Shown here: positions 33,733 through 40,967 of the stretch, piece by piece
Numbering within the stretch: position 1 is the stretch's first letter
Layout of the letters: the number at the start of each line of letters is the position of its first letter
DNA from: Thermodesulfobacteriota bacterium
Lineage (GTDB): Bacteria > Desulfobacterota > DSM-4660 > Desulfatiglandales > Desulfatiglandaceae
Length of the DNA stretch: 54,041 bases
Assembly (NCBI GenBank): GCA_028278625.1
Contig: JANQDY010000278.1
Location: forward strand, 1-54,041
Direction: 5' to 3'
Made by a program: the position numbers and the translations under genes
Notes under the pieces: model-generated
What the model was told of the DNA's origin: nothing
The model's database searches: none
Seen by the model: the letters and a program-made list of their open reading frames with translations, nothing else

Positions 33733-34397
33733 CTCCTCCTTTTGATAACGGGTTCGGCGTGATCCTCAATTTCAACGACCGATTCCAGTATGATTTTGGG
33801 AGAATAGTCAGAGAATTGATCGGCGGATGTTGTTCCCGTCAGCACCGCGGCAAAATCAATCCCCCCCCGAAGAGCGGTTTCCGCATCCGTAAGACTGTCT
33901 CCCACCAATAGCGCCTCCTCAGGGTTCACGGATGTCTTCCTTAAAAACCGATGGAGCCCTTCCGGGTCCGGTTTATACCGCTTAACATCTTCCCCGCCGA
34001 CAATCATGGAAAACCGGTGGGCAAGGTCGTAGCGATCGAGTATCTGGTGTATCCGATACCGGAATTTCGTGCTCAGTATTCCCAGGATGAAGCCGGAGGA
34101 AGCCATTCGATGGATTGAAGCGCGAACGCCATCATAGAGGATGGTGTTGGCTGCCATCATCTGATCGGCTCTTTTAACAAAAAGGCGGCGAAACACAACG
34201 CCTTTTTCCGGATCATCATTTCCTGTAAGCGATTTGTACGTGTCGAACAATGAAAGCCCGATTGTCCCGCAGCAATCCTCCCACGACCGGGGCGGTTCTC
34301 CCATTATCCGTAACGCGTGGTTGATGCACTCAACGGTCCCTTTGGAAGAGTCCGCCAGAGTGTAGTCGAAATCAAATATGAGCACGGATTTTTTCAC
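33729..34397 (-). CDS. HAD family hydrolase (phosphatase-like)
   Basis: This is a 222-residue HAD-superfamily protein. Seen: motif I VLIFDFDYTLADSS, motif II GILSTKF, motif III KPDPEGL and motif IV GDSLTDAETA. The cap helices are short, resembling phosphoglycolate phosphatase-type enzymes. The likely start is GTG 34397, with AGAGG 5 bases upstream; a TTG at 34418 is also in frame. It is coupled to the CGGC gene downstream. Confidence 0.85.
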   Translation of the reverse strand: MKKSVLIFDFDYTLADSSKGTVECINHALRIMGEPPRSWEDCCGTIGLSLFDTYKSLTGNDDPEKGVVFRRLFVKRADQMMAANTILYDGVRASIHRMASSGFILGILSTKFRYRIHQILDRYDLAHRFSMIVGGEDVKRYKPDPEGLHRFLRKTSVNPEEALLVGDSLTDAETALRGGIDFAAVLTGTTSADQFSDYSPKIILESVVEIEDHAEPVIKRRS

Positions 34398-34454
34398 GTG
34401 GCCTCTTCTGCCGAACAATGGGGTCTGGGGGCGGAAACCTGTTTGCGTGATCTA

Positions 34455-35057
34455 TTAATCCACCAATTCAACGCCCAGGCTTTCAAGCAGACTTACCGCT
34501 TCATATCGGCTGAATTTCGCCCCTTTAATGACGTTATGATGAATATCGATTTGGTAATTTACGGCCTCCGTGAAATCCGATCCTGAAAGATCGGTTTCAT
34601 TAAAAAGGCTGTTGGCAAAATCCGTGAAAGCAAATTTGGCATCACGGAAACTGCCTTCCCTAAAATCTACCTCATGAGCTTTGCTATCTTCAATGACGAT
34701 CTCGTTTAGGCTGAGCCCCATAAAAGTAGAATCATTGATGATGCATTTGAAGAACTTTATCGGCGAAAAAAGCGGAATACTCGGCCATTTTGCCTTTGTC
34801 CAGTCAATTCCGATAACCTTGCACTCTTCAAATATCACCTCCTGAAACCGACAATCATCCATTCTTGTGACGGTAAGGTTGCATTTTGAAAAACGGCAAT
34901 CGATGAATCTGCAGTCGGTAAATGCCCCTTCGCGAAAATCACACTCTGTAAAAGAGCAATCCTCAAAGGAAACCGCATCAATTCTTTGATTGGGCATTAC
35001 GATCTTATGGAAATTGTAGGACAAATATTCCGTTTGTTCATTCGTGATGGATGTCAT
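34455..35057 (-). CDS. pentapeptide-repeat protein, Qnr-like
   Basis: This is a protein of about 200 residues built of A(D/N)LxF-type pentapeptide repeats, seen as FEDCSFTECDFREGAFTD and SLFNETDLSGSDF. It folds as a right-handed quadrilateral beta-helix. Its length and the C-terminal capping segment YEAVSLLESLGVELVD parallel Qnr topoisomerase-protecting proteins (YQASLLLERLG). Qnr-like proteins mimic DNA; a role in quinolone resistance cannot be inferred from a distant relative. The ATG at 35057 has a weak ribosome-binding site. Confidence 0.72.
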   Translation of the reverse strand: MTSITNEQTEYLSYNFHKIVMPNQRIDAVSFEDCSFTECDFREGAFTDCRFIDCRFSKCNLTVTRMDDCRFQEVIFEECKVIGIDWTKAKWPSIPLFSPIKFFKCIINDSTFMGLSLNEIVIEDSKAHEVDFREGSFRDAKFAFTDFANSLFNETDLSGSDFTEAVNYQIDIHHNVIKGAKFSRYEAVSLLESLGVELVD

Positions 35058-35095
35058 TCCATGGTCCAAAATGTTGCGGTTTCCCCAGGTCTCAC

Positions 35096-35449
35096 TCAGC
35101 CCTTTTGGTTTGCGCGATTTGCGCGCTTACCTCCGAAACAATGGATCGTGCGGGTACCTGCCGTGAACTCCCCGGCATGTGGGACGTTTTTGGGGATATA
35201 ATATTCGTCCCCCTTTTTCACATGGGTCCTTTGCCCATTCATCATCAGCGTATATGTGCCTTGTACAACCGTGAAGTACTCATCATAGGCGTGGACGTGC
35301 TCCTCTGAGATGCCGTCAACTTCACAGATCCAAAAGGCCATCTGGGTGTCATCGGCCCCGTCGTACACCCAACCTTTAACGCCGGTTGATTGTGATGCTC
35401 CTGAAATCAGGTTCTTTTCCGACTTCATAAAATCAGGGAAATCATTCAT
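35096..35449 (-). CDS. small cupin-domain protein
   Basis: This is a 117-residue single-domain cupin. Seen: VDGISEEHVHAYDEYFTVVQ, then GQRTHVKKGDEYYIPKNVPHAGEF, giving the histidine/glutamate set of the two cupin motifs (HVH, E, H). A metal site is therefore likely. It overlaps the TIGR04076 gene by four bases, so the two are coupled. Substrate unknown. Confidence 0.8.
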   Translation of the reverse strand: MNDFPDFMKSEKNLISGASQSTGVKGWVYDGADDTQMAFWICEVDGISEEHVHAYDEYFTVVQGTYTLMMNGQRTHVKKGDEYYIPKNVPHAGEFTAGTRTIHCFGGKRANRANQKG

Positions 35450-35775
35450 TGGAGCACCTGTTCCATTACCTCGATCTTGAATATGACCGGTCTAACGCCA
35501 TCCGGACAACAGCAAATCATGGTGCGGTCATCCTTCATCCACTTCCAGCTGGAAGGACCGAAATTTCCTCCCGACAAAAGCACGAAAACAAAGTCTGAAA
35601 TACTGGACCATGCTCCGGAGCATGGAAAATTATCCGGTTCCTTTTGGGGATATTTGGCAATGAATTCCTGCCCCACCTCAAATGCAGTGCAAACGCCCGT
35701 TTCATTGAGGCAGTATTCTTTTGCAAGTTCTTCATCTATGGTTTTTCTTAAGACGGTTATTTTGCACTGTTGCAT
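35446..35775 (-). CDS. TIGR04076 family protein
   Basis: This is a 109-residue cytoplasmic protein. It begins CKITVLRKTIDEELA, the typical start of TIGR04076 proteins, and has further cysteines in ICCCPDGVRPVIFKIE. The family is widespread in anaerobes, of unknown function. It precedes the cupin gene with a four-base overlap. Confidence 0.8.
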   Translation of the reverse strand: MQQCKITVLRKTIDEELAKEYCLNETGVCTAFEVGQEFIAKYPQKEPDNFPCSGAWSSISDFVFVLLSGGNFGPSSWKWMKDDRTMICCCPDGVRPVIFKIEVMEQVLQ

Positions 35776-35875
35776 ATCTCACCTCACTTTTTCGTCACAA
35801 TTATCCTTTTCATTCAAGAACGCCCAGGTGCCATAAACGGTTTTTCAAAGAATCGACTTCCGATCCCAACCCGTT

Positions 35876-36256
35876 TCAGGTCTTTCGCTTCTTTTGCTTC
35901 ATTCTCTCTTCGAAGGCAGTGATCCGGCCTCTTTTTAGAAGGTGAACGGTTCCGTTTTCAAACTTCACAATCCCTTTTTTTTCCAGTCGTTTTATCACGG
36001 CCATCCCTTTTTCAGGCTTCATATCACCAATGATCTTCTTAAACGGCAGTCGATACGAATTCCGCTTAAGATCGTAAACGAACAGCTCTTCTCCAAGCAT
36101 CCGATACCAGACAACAATCATAATGATCAACGCACATAAGATAATGGCGCCTAAAATAAAAAGCTTAAGAACAAACAAGATAATGATTGCAATGGAGACG
36201 ACCACCACCAAGAAGGATAGCTTTTGTATCTTTGTCTTTAGTACGAGACGCATCAT
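35876..36256 (-). CDS. membrane protein with C-terminal winged-helix-like tail
   Basis: This protein of about 126 residues has two adjacent hydrophobic helices (SFLVVVVSIAIIILFVLKLF, then ILGAIILCALIIMIVVW) and a soluble basic tail. The tail, with GMAVIKRLEKKGIVKFENGT and a following HLLKRGR, looks like a winged-helix DNA/RNA-binding fold. The start is probably ATG 36256; a TTG at 36286 is also open. No family recognised. Membrane-tethered regulators of this kind are rare, so the tail may simply bind another partner. Confidence 0.55.
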   Translation of the reverse strand: MMRLVLKTKIQKLSFLVVVVSIAIIILFVLKLFILGAIILCALIIMIVVWYRMLGEELFVYDLKRNSYRLPFKKIIGDMKPEKGMAVIKRLEKKGIVKFENGTVHLLKRGRITAFEERMKQKKRKT

Positions 36257-36572
36257 GCTTTCAAGTGAACAGCCTGTCACAGCCAAATTAAGTTCATGTT
36301 AAGATTACGCCAAAAGCAGACCTGACACCATTTCATTTTCCATTGTTCCGTCATTCTAATCTCCCGCGCTATGCCGTGCGGCGACGGTGCACCGTCCCTA
36401 TCAGCGATATGTCAGACGCCGGTTATTTCATGGTTTTCATAATTTATCGTCTATTGTAATCGCTGTTTTTAAGTTGCCATTATGACCACCTTCGGTATGA
36501 CAAAACATCATACCGACGCTGAAGGCAAAGCCTTCATTCAATCTAGGTGTGTCTCGGAATCTTCGACTCCAT
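36257..36572. other. intergenic region with a 14-base palindrome
   Basis: This gap contains the perfect palindrome GACGGTGCACCGTC at 36383-36396, which lies in a GC-rich patch within otherwise AT-rich accessory DNA. It may be a protein-binding site or the scar of a mobile element. No T-tract or gene is seen. Confidence 0.4.
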
Positions 36573-36944
36573 TCAGGCGCCTTTTGGTTTAAGGATAGAC
36601 AGAGGTTCCCACGTGGCGAAAGGAGTAATCCGACGCTTGAACCGGCCCAGATCATCGAAGTGCATAACGTCGAATACGTCTTCATCCTGACTGAAATGCT
36701 GGTTGGCCCTGTGCAGGGAGGCGTAAAGCGGAATGAATCCGATATTGTCTTGAGCCAGAAGCCGTTTACGGACGCCCTCCGGATTGGCGATGGAAATGGG
36801 AAACTTGGCCTCGTGTATCGCCAGGAACATGCGCATCGTCTCAACCATTCTGCCGATAGATTCGCCTCGCAGCTCAACTTTGAATCCTTCTTGCCGGTAT
36901 GAAGACGGGCGCGAACCGACAAGCTCACCGGTGTGTGTTCTCAT
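36573..36944 (-). CDS. hypothetical protein, possibly 5'-truncated
   Basis: This frame of about 123 residues (open further upstream to 37010) contains protein-like text such as EAKFPISIANPEGVRKRLLA and HFDDLGRFKRRITPF. The first 25 residues look random. It overlaps the 3' end of the DUF5615 gene if started at 36980, so a downstream start at 36944 is shown. It may be a 5'-truncated gene next to the toxin-antitoxin pair. No family recognised. Confidence 0.35.
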   Translation of the reverse strand: MRTHTGELVGSRPSSYRQEGFKVELRGESIGRMVETMRMFLAIHEAKFPISIANPEGVRKRLLAQDNIGFIPLYASLHRANQHFSQDEDVFDVMHFDDLGRFKRRITPFATWEPLSILKPKGA

Positions 36945-36967
36945 GGCCTGACGCCAAACTCCGCTTT

Positions 36968-37324
36968 CTAAGCAGGCCATATGCGGATGCCGCTCTTTCC
37001 CACTACCCAAAGATGTCCGGCAGGTTTTTCTGTTGACAGGAGCTTAACGGCTGCTTCCATCAAAACGGTTAAGTCCGTTAGAATCTGTGAAGGGTTGCGT
37101 AAAACCACAATTCCTTCCGTCGGAATCGGATCAAAAACGAAAGGGTTTGAAAAATCCATATCTTGTGTGACAAGAGTCCGCTTTTCAATGCAACACAACT
37201 CATATAGGGTTCTGTCGGCAACTCCAGAAACTCCCTCACTGAAAACGGTTTCCACATCATGACCAGCGGTTTCAAACAGCTCCGTCAAACGAACATCCAC
37301 ACATTCGTCAAGCTTGAAACGCAT
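36968..37324 (-). CDS. DUF5615 PIN-like toxin
   Basis: This is a 118-residue protein of the DUF5615 family, a compact PIN-like nuclease fold found as the toxin partner of DUF433 antitoxins. Seen: an acidic-start segment MRFKLDECVD, HDVETVFSEGVSGVADRTLY and TLVTQDMDFSNPF, which supplies the conserved acidic residues (D, E, D, D). The ATG at 37324 has GAGGA 5 bases upstream. It follows the DUF433 gene with overlapping reading frames, the standard order antitoxin then toxin. Confidence 0.8.
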   Translation of the reverse strand: MRFKLDECVDVRLTELFETAGHDVETVFSEGVSGVADRTLYELCCIEKRTLVTQDMDFSNPFVFDPIPTEGIVVLRNPSQILTDLTVLMEAAVKLLSTEKPAGHLWVVGKSGIRIWPA

Positions 37325-37332
37325 GTCATTCC

Positions 37333-37587
37333 TCAAACAGCCAAGGCCACGTAACGATCTCGTGCCAACTCGGCTGCATAGGCCATCGCCGCCCGAATAT
37401 CAGCTTCTTTCAGGGTTGGGTAAGCGGACATAATCTCATCCTCTGATACGCCGGCGGCCAAATTGTCCACGATCAGAGACACCCATACCCGAGTACCCCG
37501 AATGCAAGGTTTGCCAAAGGCAATATTCGGATCGATGGTGATTCGCTTAAGCAATTCCTGCCTTTCCGTTCTGGCCGTCCTATCCAT
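37333..37587 (-). CDS. DUF433 antitoxin
   Basis: This is an 84-residue DUF433 protein, a small winged-helix antitoxin. Seen: the family core ITIDPNIAFGKPCIRGTRVW, then VSEDEIMSAYPTLKEADIRA. AAGGAGG lies upstream of the ATG at 37587. It is the first gene of a bicistronic operon with DUF5615. DUF433/DUF5615 pairs are common in sulfate reducers and cyanobacteria. Confidence 0.85.
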   Translation of the reverse strand: MDRTARTERQELLKRITIDPNIAFGKPCIRGTRVWVSLIVDNLAAGVSEDEIMSAYPTLKEADIRAAMAYAAELARDRYVALAV

Positions 37588-37709
37588 AATTGAACCTCCT
37601 TCTCGACGTCACCCGGCGGAGCCTGGTCAAAACTGTATCAAATACCCAGTATAAAACTCTTATCGCCCTCAAAAATGTCAATATAGCATAAATTCCAGAG
37701 GAGATACCC
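37588..37709. other. intergenic leader between DUF433 and a small frame
   Basis: This AT-rich stretch separates the DUF433 antitoxin gene from the small plus-strand frame and probably contains the toxin-antitoxin promoter. A CAGTATAAAACTC segment at about 37649-37661 resembles a -10 region on the plus strand. No further gene is seen. Confidence 0.35.
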
Positions 37710-37859
37710 ATGTTTTCAATTTGGATCCGTTATATCCATCTCACTTCCAGGAAACGAAATAAGTATCCTGTCCCCCACAACTCCGGCCAGGTGAAAAAAG
37801 CAGATTATGCATTAAAAAAATGCCTTTTTGTAGACTTTTTTCCGATAATTGAATTGTAG
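37710..37859 (+). CDS. possible 49-residue small protein
   Basis: An ATG at 37710 follows the strong ribosome-binding site GAGGAG at 37699-37704 (5-base spacing) and opens a 49-codon frame. The product begins MFSIWIRYIHLTSRK and ends in a hydrophobic/aromatic stretch (CLFVDFFPIIEL), possibly membrane-active. It lies between two toxin-antitoxin loci, where small toxins or leader peptides occur, but no family is recognised. Confidence 0.3.
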   Translation: MFSIWIRYIHLTSRKRNKYPVPHNSGQVKKADYALKKCLFVDFFPIIEL

Positions 37860-37891
37860 TTTTTCTTATCAATCACCCCAATAAAGGGGGA

Positions 37892-38304
37892 TGCACCATT
37901 TCCAGCCCCATCACTCTGGCGATCCTGCCGATCATCGAACAACACGGCATCCCACACTGACCCCCAGCGCCATCGCTAACGCCATCTGGGAGCAAGGTTA
38001 CCGCCATGTGTTTGGCGTCCATCCTCCCGCCAAGCGGTTTGCTCTGGGATTTAACGAGTTACTGGGCATGCACAACCTCACCACAAAGGCTATTATATCA
38101 CCTGCCGGTCCCCAATTTGAAAAAAGTATTGACGCAGCATTGAAGTCGTCGGATCGGCTGGGCCTGAAGGTCGTGCTGCGTGAGACCTTCCAGGATGACA
38201 GGCGGTTTGAGCCCCTGGCGCAAGCCGCCAAGGAATCGGGGGCTCAGGTGTTGCAATTGGTGGGCTATTTCGATGATACCGTGAACATGCGTCGGCTGGA
38301 ATGA
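37892..38304 (+). pseudogene. fragment of LivK-like substrate-binding protein with frameshift
   Basis: Two adjacent frames together read like an ABC binding protein: SSPITLAILPIIEQHGIPH in one, then AIWEQGYRHVFGVHPPAKRF and QLVGYFDDTVNMRRLE in the other. The shift lies near 37945-37955. Both the N-terminal signal and the C-terminal lobe are missing, so this is a remnant of a binding protein of the family at 8500-9858. The flanking toxin-antitoxin genes suggest an unstable insertion-prone site. Confidence 0.65.
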
Positions 38305-38334
38305 CGATGTTATGTGATTGCCTGAAGTCAATCC

Positions 38335-38370
38335 TTGACATTCTGGTCATAATGGTCATAATGGTCAAAA
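38335..38370 (+). promoter_or_regulatory. promoter with tandem TGGTCATAA operator, Phd/PIN operon
   Basis: TTGACA at 38335-38340 is followed 16 bases later by CATAAT at 38357-38362, a good sigma-70 promoter. Three near-identical 9-base units, TGGTCATAA, TGGTCATAA and TGGTCAAAA at 38344-38370, overlap the spacer and -10. AGGAGG at 38371-38376 then serves the ATG at 38383. The repeats are probably the autoregulatory operator for the antitoxin. Confidence 0.6.
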
Positions 38371-38382
38371 AGGAGGCCCAAT

Positions 38383-38664
38383 ATGGAGAGCAACATATCC
38401 GTGGCCGAGGCAAAGGCCACCTTCTCAGAATGCATCCGCAAAGTTGAAGCGGGCAATGCATTCATCATCACTAGGCACGGGAAACCAGTCGCCGCTCTTG
38501 TTAGCCCCAGCGATCTTGAACACCTTGAACGTTTGAGGAAATCAGGTCCGGAGAGTGGGCTCGCCAGCATTGCAGGCGGTTGGGAGAATAGCGAAGAATT
38601 GGCCTCAATACTCGACGCCTCCCCCCGGCAGGGACAGCGCAACACCCCTGATCTCGAACACTGA
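38383..38664 (+). CDS. Phd/YefM-family antitoxin
   Basis: This is a 93-residue antitoxin with a Phd-type DNA-binding N-terminus: SVAEAKATFSECIRKVEAGN, FIITRHGKPVAALVSPSDLE. The C-terminal part with GGWENSEELA would neutralise the toxin. AGGAGG lies 6 bases upstream. It is followed 2 bases later by the PIN gene and preceded by a repeated operator. Confidence 0.88.
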   Translation: MESNISVAEAKATFSECIRKVEAGNAFIITRHGKPVAALVSPSDLEHLERLRKSGPESGLASIAGGWENSEELASILDASPRQGQRNTPDLEH

Positions 38665-38666
38665 CA

Positions 38667-39089
38667 ATGGCATTCCTCTTTGACACTGATGCGATTTCGG
38701 AGCTTCTCCGCCCACGCCCTGCAACAGCCTACGTGAAATGGATAATGAGGGTTGCTCGCGAAGAGCAATTTACGAGTGCTGTTGTGATAGGCGAACTATA
38801 CAAAGGTGCCTATCGTTCCCATGACCGAGAGCGACATATTTCAAATATCGAACAGCGAGTTCTGCCCGCCGTCACAGTTCTGCCTTACGACATCGGCATT
38901 GCCAAGGTTTTCGGCAGCATCCGCGCTCATCTCGAAGAAACAGGTATGATCCTTCCTGATGCGGACATTCAGATTGCGGCAACAGCCATTGGCCATAATC
39001 TGGAGCTAGTTACCGGAAACCTTCGCCATTTCAAGCGGATTCACGGTCTGACGCTCAATCACGTCCTGGCAGACTCACGAAATCCATAA
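38667..39089 (+). CDS. vapC: PIN-domain toxin, VapC-like
   Basis: This is a 140-residue PIN ribonuclease. Seen: FLFDTDAISELLRP with the first acidic residue, EEQFTSAVVIGELYKGAY with Glu, and MILPDADIQIAATAIGHN with the Asp pair, followed by LVTGNLRHFKRI. All active-site acids of VapC are present. It is encoded right after the Phd antitoxin, a common hybrid pairing. Confidence 0.9.
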   Translation: MAFLFDTDAISELLRPRPATAYVKWIMRVAREEQFTSAVVIGELYKGAYRSHDRERHISNIEQRVLPAVTVLPYDIGIAKVFGSIRAHLEETGMILPDADIQIAATAIGHNLELVTGNLRHFKRIHGLTLNHVLADSRNP

Positions 39090-39436
39090 GTCCCATTTCG
39101 CACGTAATTTTGCGACTCATTTCCAATTACCCGTTGACGTGAATTCCGGGGCTAATTATCCCAATGCGTTGGCGCGACAGCGGTGAACACCGACTCCGCA
39201 ATGTATGGCCGCTTCAAACGGAATTACGATTACTTCAACCCCGCGTTTGCCATATTCGAGGTCCAAGGCAGATCCGCCACCACCGTTTCCCCGCAATAAG
39301 CCCTTCCCGTGTGTGGCCCAGAGATCGCCCAAAACGGCTGTTTCTCCATGGAAACACACCAAAAACAGACCTTGCAATCACCCCGCAAAAACCGATATAA
39401 AGGAGACAGGCTCGGTTTTTAACTGCAGGAGGAATC
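39090..39436. other. intergenic region with a possible gene remnant
   Basis: This 347-base gap holds, on the plus strand at 39184-39297, an open frame reading VNTDSAMYGRFKRNYDYF and ending NPAFAIFEVQGRSATTVSPQ. The text looks coding but lacks a start or recognisable family, so it is probably the 3' end of a broken gene. A GCAGGAGGA ribosome-binding site at about 39424-39432 precedes the lipoprotein start. Nothing else is visible. Confidence 0.35.
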
Positions 39437-40951
39437 ATGAGACACACAATGATTGCCATTTTCATGATCTGCTTTCTCGGCATCCCCTTTTTTGGGTGCA
39501 GCGATTCCAGCACCGACAGTGGTGCCGCCACACAAATCCAGAGATTCGTTGCGGCCCTTGAATCCCGCGGCTACCTTGTGCAGGAAGGGGAAATGTTCTT
39601 CTTTCGTCTTCAGGATGAATGGGAGATGCCCAAGTACTTCGGCAACAACCCCACATCCCCCTATGGCATGTACCGGCTGCCCCCGGGCCCCGGGGAACCG
39701 GACACCGACGTTTTGTTATTCCCCTGGGATGAAGAAATCGACAATTTCGAGAAGCGCTCCCTTTGGCGGCTCCGTCCGGATGAAGCCATCGTCTATATCG
39801 GTGAGACACCGCCTGAAGTGCTCTACTTTGGTTTCCGCACCTATCTCTTTCAGCGCTACGAATCGATCAACGGATCCATGGAACCTAAGGATATTTTTGC
39901 AAGTCTCGGAAACACCCTCAACAACCTCACCCTCAAAACCGCCGCACCTCTTGCGCAAACCGCCTCCACGGCATCTGATCCCTTCAACAAAGAGACCGTC
40001 GTGATCAGTACGGCCGACAAAGGGATCGATGCCATCGTCCGAGAGGCCCTCTCAAGCAGCGGATACGCCCCGCAAATTATCAACACGGACATTATCCCCG
40101 CTTTGGATGACGCCGAACACGGCAGTGGACAACTGCTGAACATGGGCTACGGGGAATACGCGGATACCTTTACGATGCTCTTTCGGGTGGCTGTCTTCGC
40201 GGATCCCGAGGGCGCGGGGGAAGCGTACTTGAATCATCCGCCGGGCCATCTGTTCCGCATCACGCCCATGACGGAATCCACACCCGCCCCCTTTGCCTTT
40301 CCAGGGCTGGTGCAACCGGGAACAGGCACCACCGAGGCGCCTCTCCGCGAAATCCAGCTAAAACTTTTGGACGCCGTCCGGGCGGAAGTTCAAAGCCCTA
40401 GGCGAACGGTCACCGAACGTCCCACTATTTTCGCGCCGGTGGAAGGGGTTGAATGCATCAGAAACAGCCAGTTCTGTCTGGGGGATAATCATGATGCCCA
40501 GTACGGCATCTTCCCCTATGTGGAACTGGGAATCACCGGAAAATCATTCAAACTCTCCGACAGCGGGGACGATTTTCTCATGGTGATCGGCATCAACCAT
40601 GCGCTCACGGGAAAAGGGACCTATACCAATATCACCCCCTACTATCTTGAAAAGCAGCTGGGAATCGGATCACTGCGAGGAGACGAGCTTCTGGGGAGTG
40701 CCGATAAATATCTTCCGGACGAACCGGAAGCAGATCTCTTTTATGTGGCCAAAATCGCCCGCAGCTGCGGACCAGAGGGGAATAAAGAGAAATACTGCCT
40801 CGAAATCCCTTCCTCGGGATATCTGGCCATCCCTTTGGATGAATACATCTTCATTATGAACCGGGCCTATCTGGAACGTGAGACCGGTTGTGAACCGGCC
40901 TCAGATGAAATTCTGGAACCCCTTGTTCTGCGGGTGGAAGCAAGGGGGTAA
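39437..40951 (+). CDS. large predicted lipoprotein of unknown function
   Basis: This is a 504-residue protein with a lipoprotein signal peptide: hydrophobic core IAIFMICFLGIPFFGC, the last Cys being the lipidated one. The mature part is a mixed soluble protein with segments such as DEWEMPKYFGNNP and GYGEYADTFTMLFRVAVF. No conserved domain was recognised. It faces the periplasm, anchored in the inner or outer membrane. It is convergent with the HD-GYP gene with 16 bases between the stops. Its size suggests an enzyme or surface-assembly factor. Confidence 0.75.
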   Translation: MRHTMIAIFMICFLGIPFFGCSDSSTDSGAATQIQRFVAALESRGYLVQEGEMFFFRLQDEWEMPKYFGNNPTSPYGMYRLPPGPGEPDTDVLLFPWDEEIDNFEKRSLWRLRPDEAIVYIGETPPEVLYFGFRTYLFQRYESINGSMEPKDIFASLGNTLNNLTLKTAAPLAQTASTASDPFNKETVVISTADKGIDAIVREALSSSGYAPQIINTDIIPALDDAEHGSGQLLNMGYGEYADTFTMLFRVAVFADPEGAGEAYLNHPPGHLFRITPMTESTPAPFAFPGLVQPGTGTTEAPLREIQLKLLDAVRAEVQSPRRTVTERPTIFAPVEGVECIRNSQFCLGDNHDAQYGIFPYVELGITGKSFKLSDSGDDFLMVIGINHALTGKGTYTNITPYYLEKQLGIGSLRGDELLGSADKYLPDEPEADLFYVAKIARSCGPEGNKEKYCLEIPSSGYLAIPLDEYIFIMNRAYLERETGCEPASDEILEPLVLRVEARG

Positions 40952-40967
40952 TAACGCCCACACGGCA

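Noticed and set aside
36437..36928. 163-residue minus-strand frame overlapping the 36573-36944 frame
   Set aside because: Different frame with Arg/Ser-rich composition; the alternative frame has more protein-like text.
38335..38370. Tandem TGGTCATAA units as a CRISPR-like or satellite repeat
   Set aside because: Only three 9-base units without spacers, and they overlap a promoter directly ahead of an antitoxin gene, so an operator explains them better.
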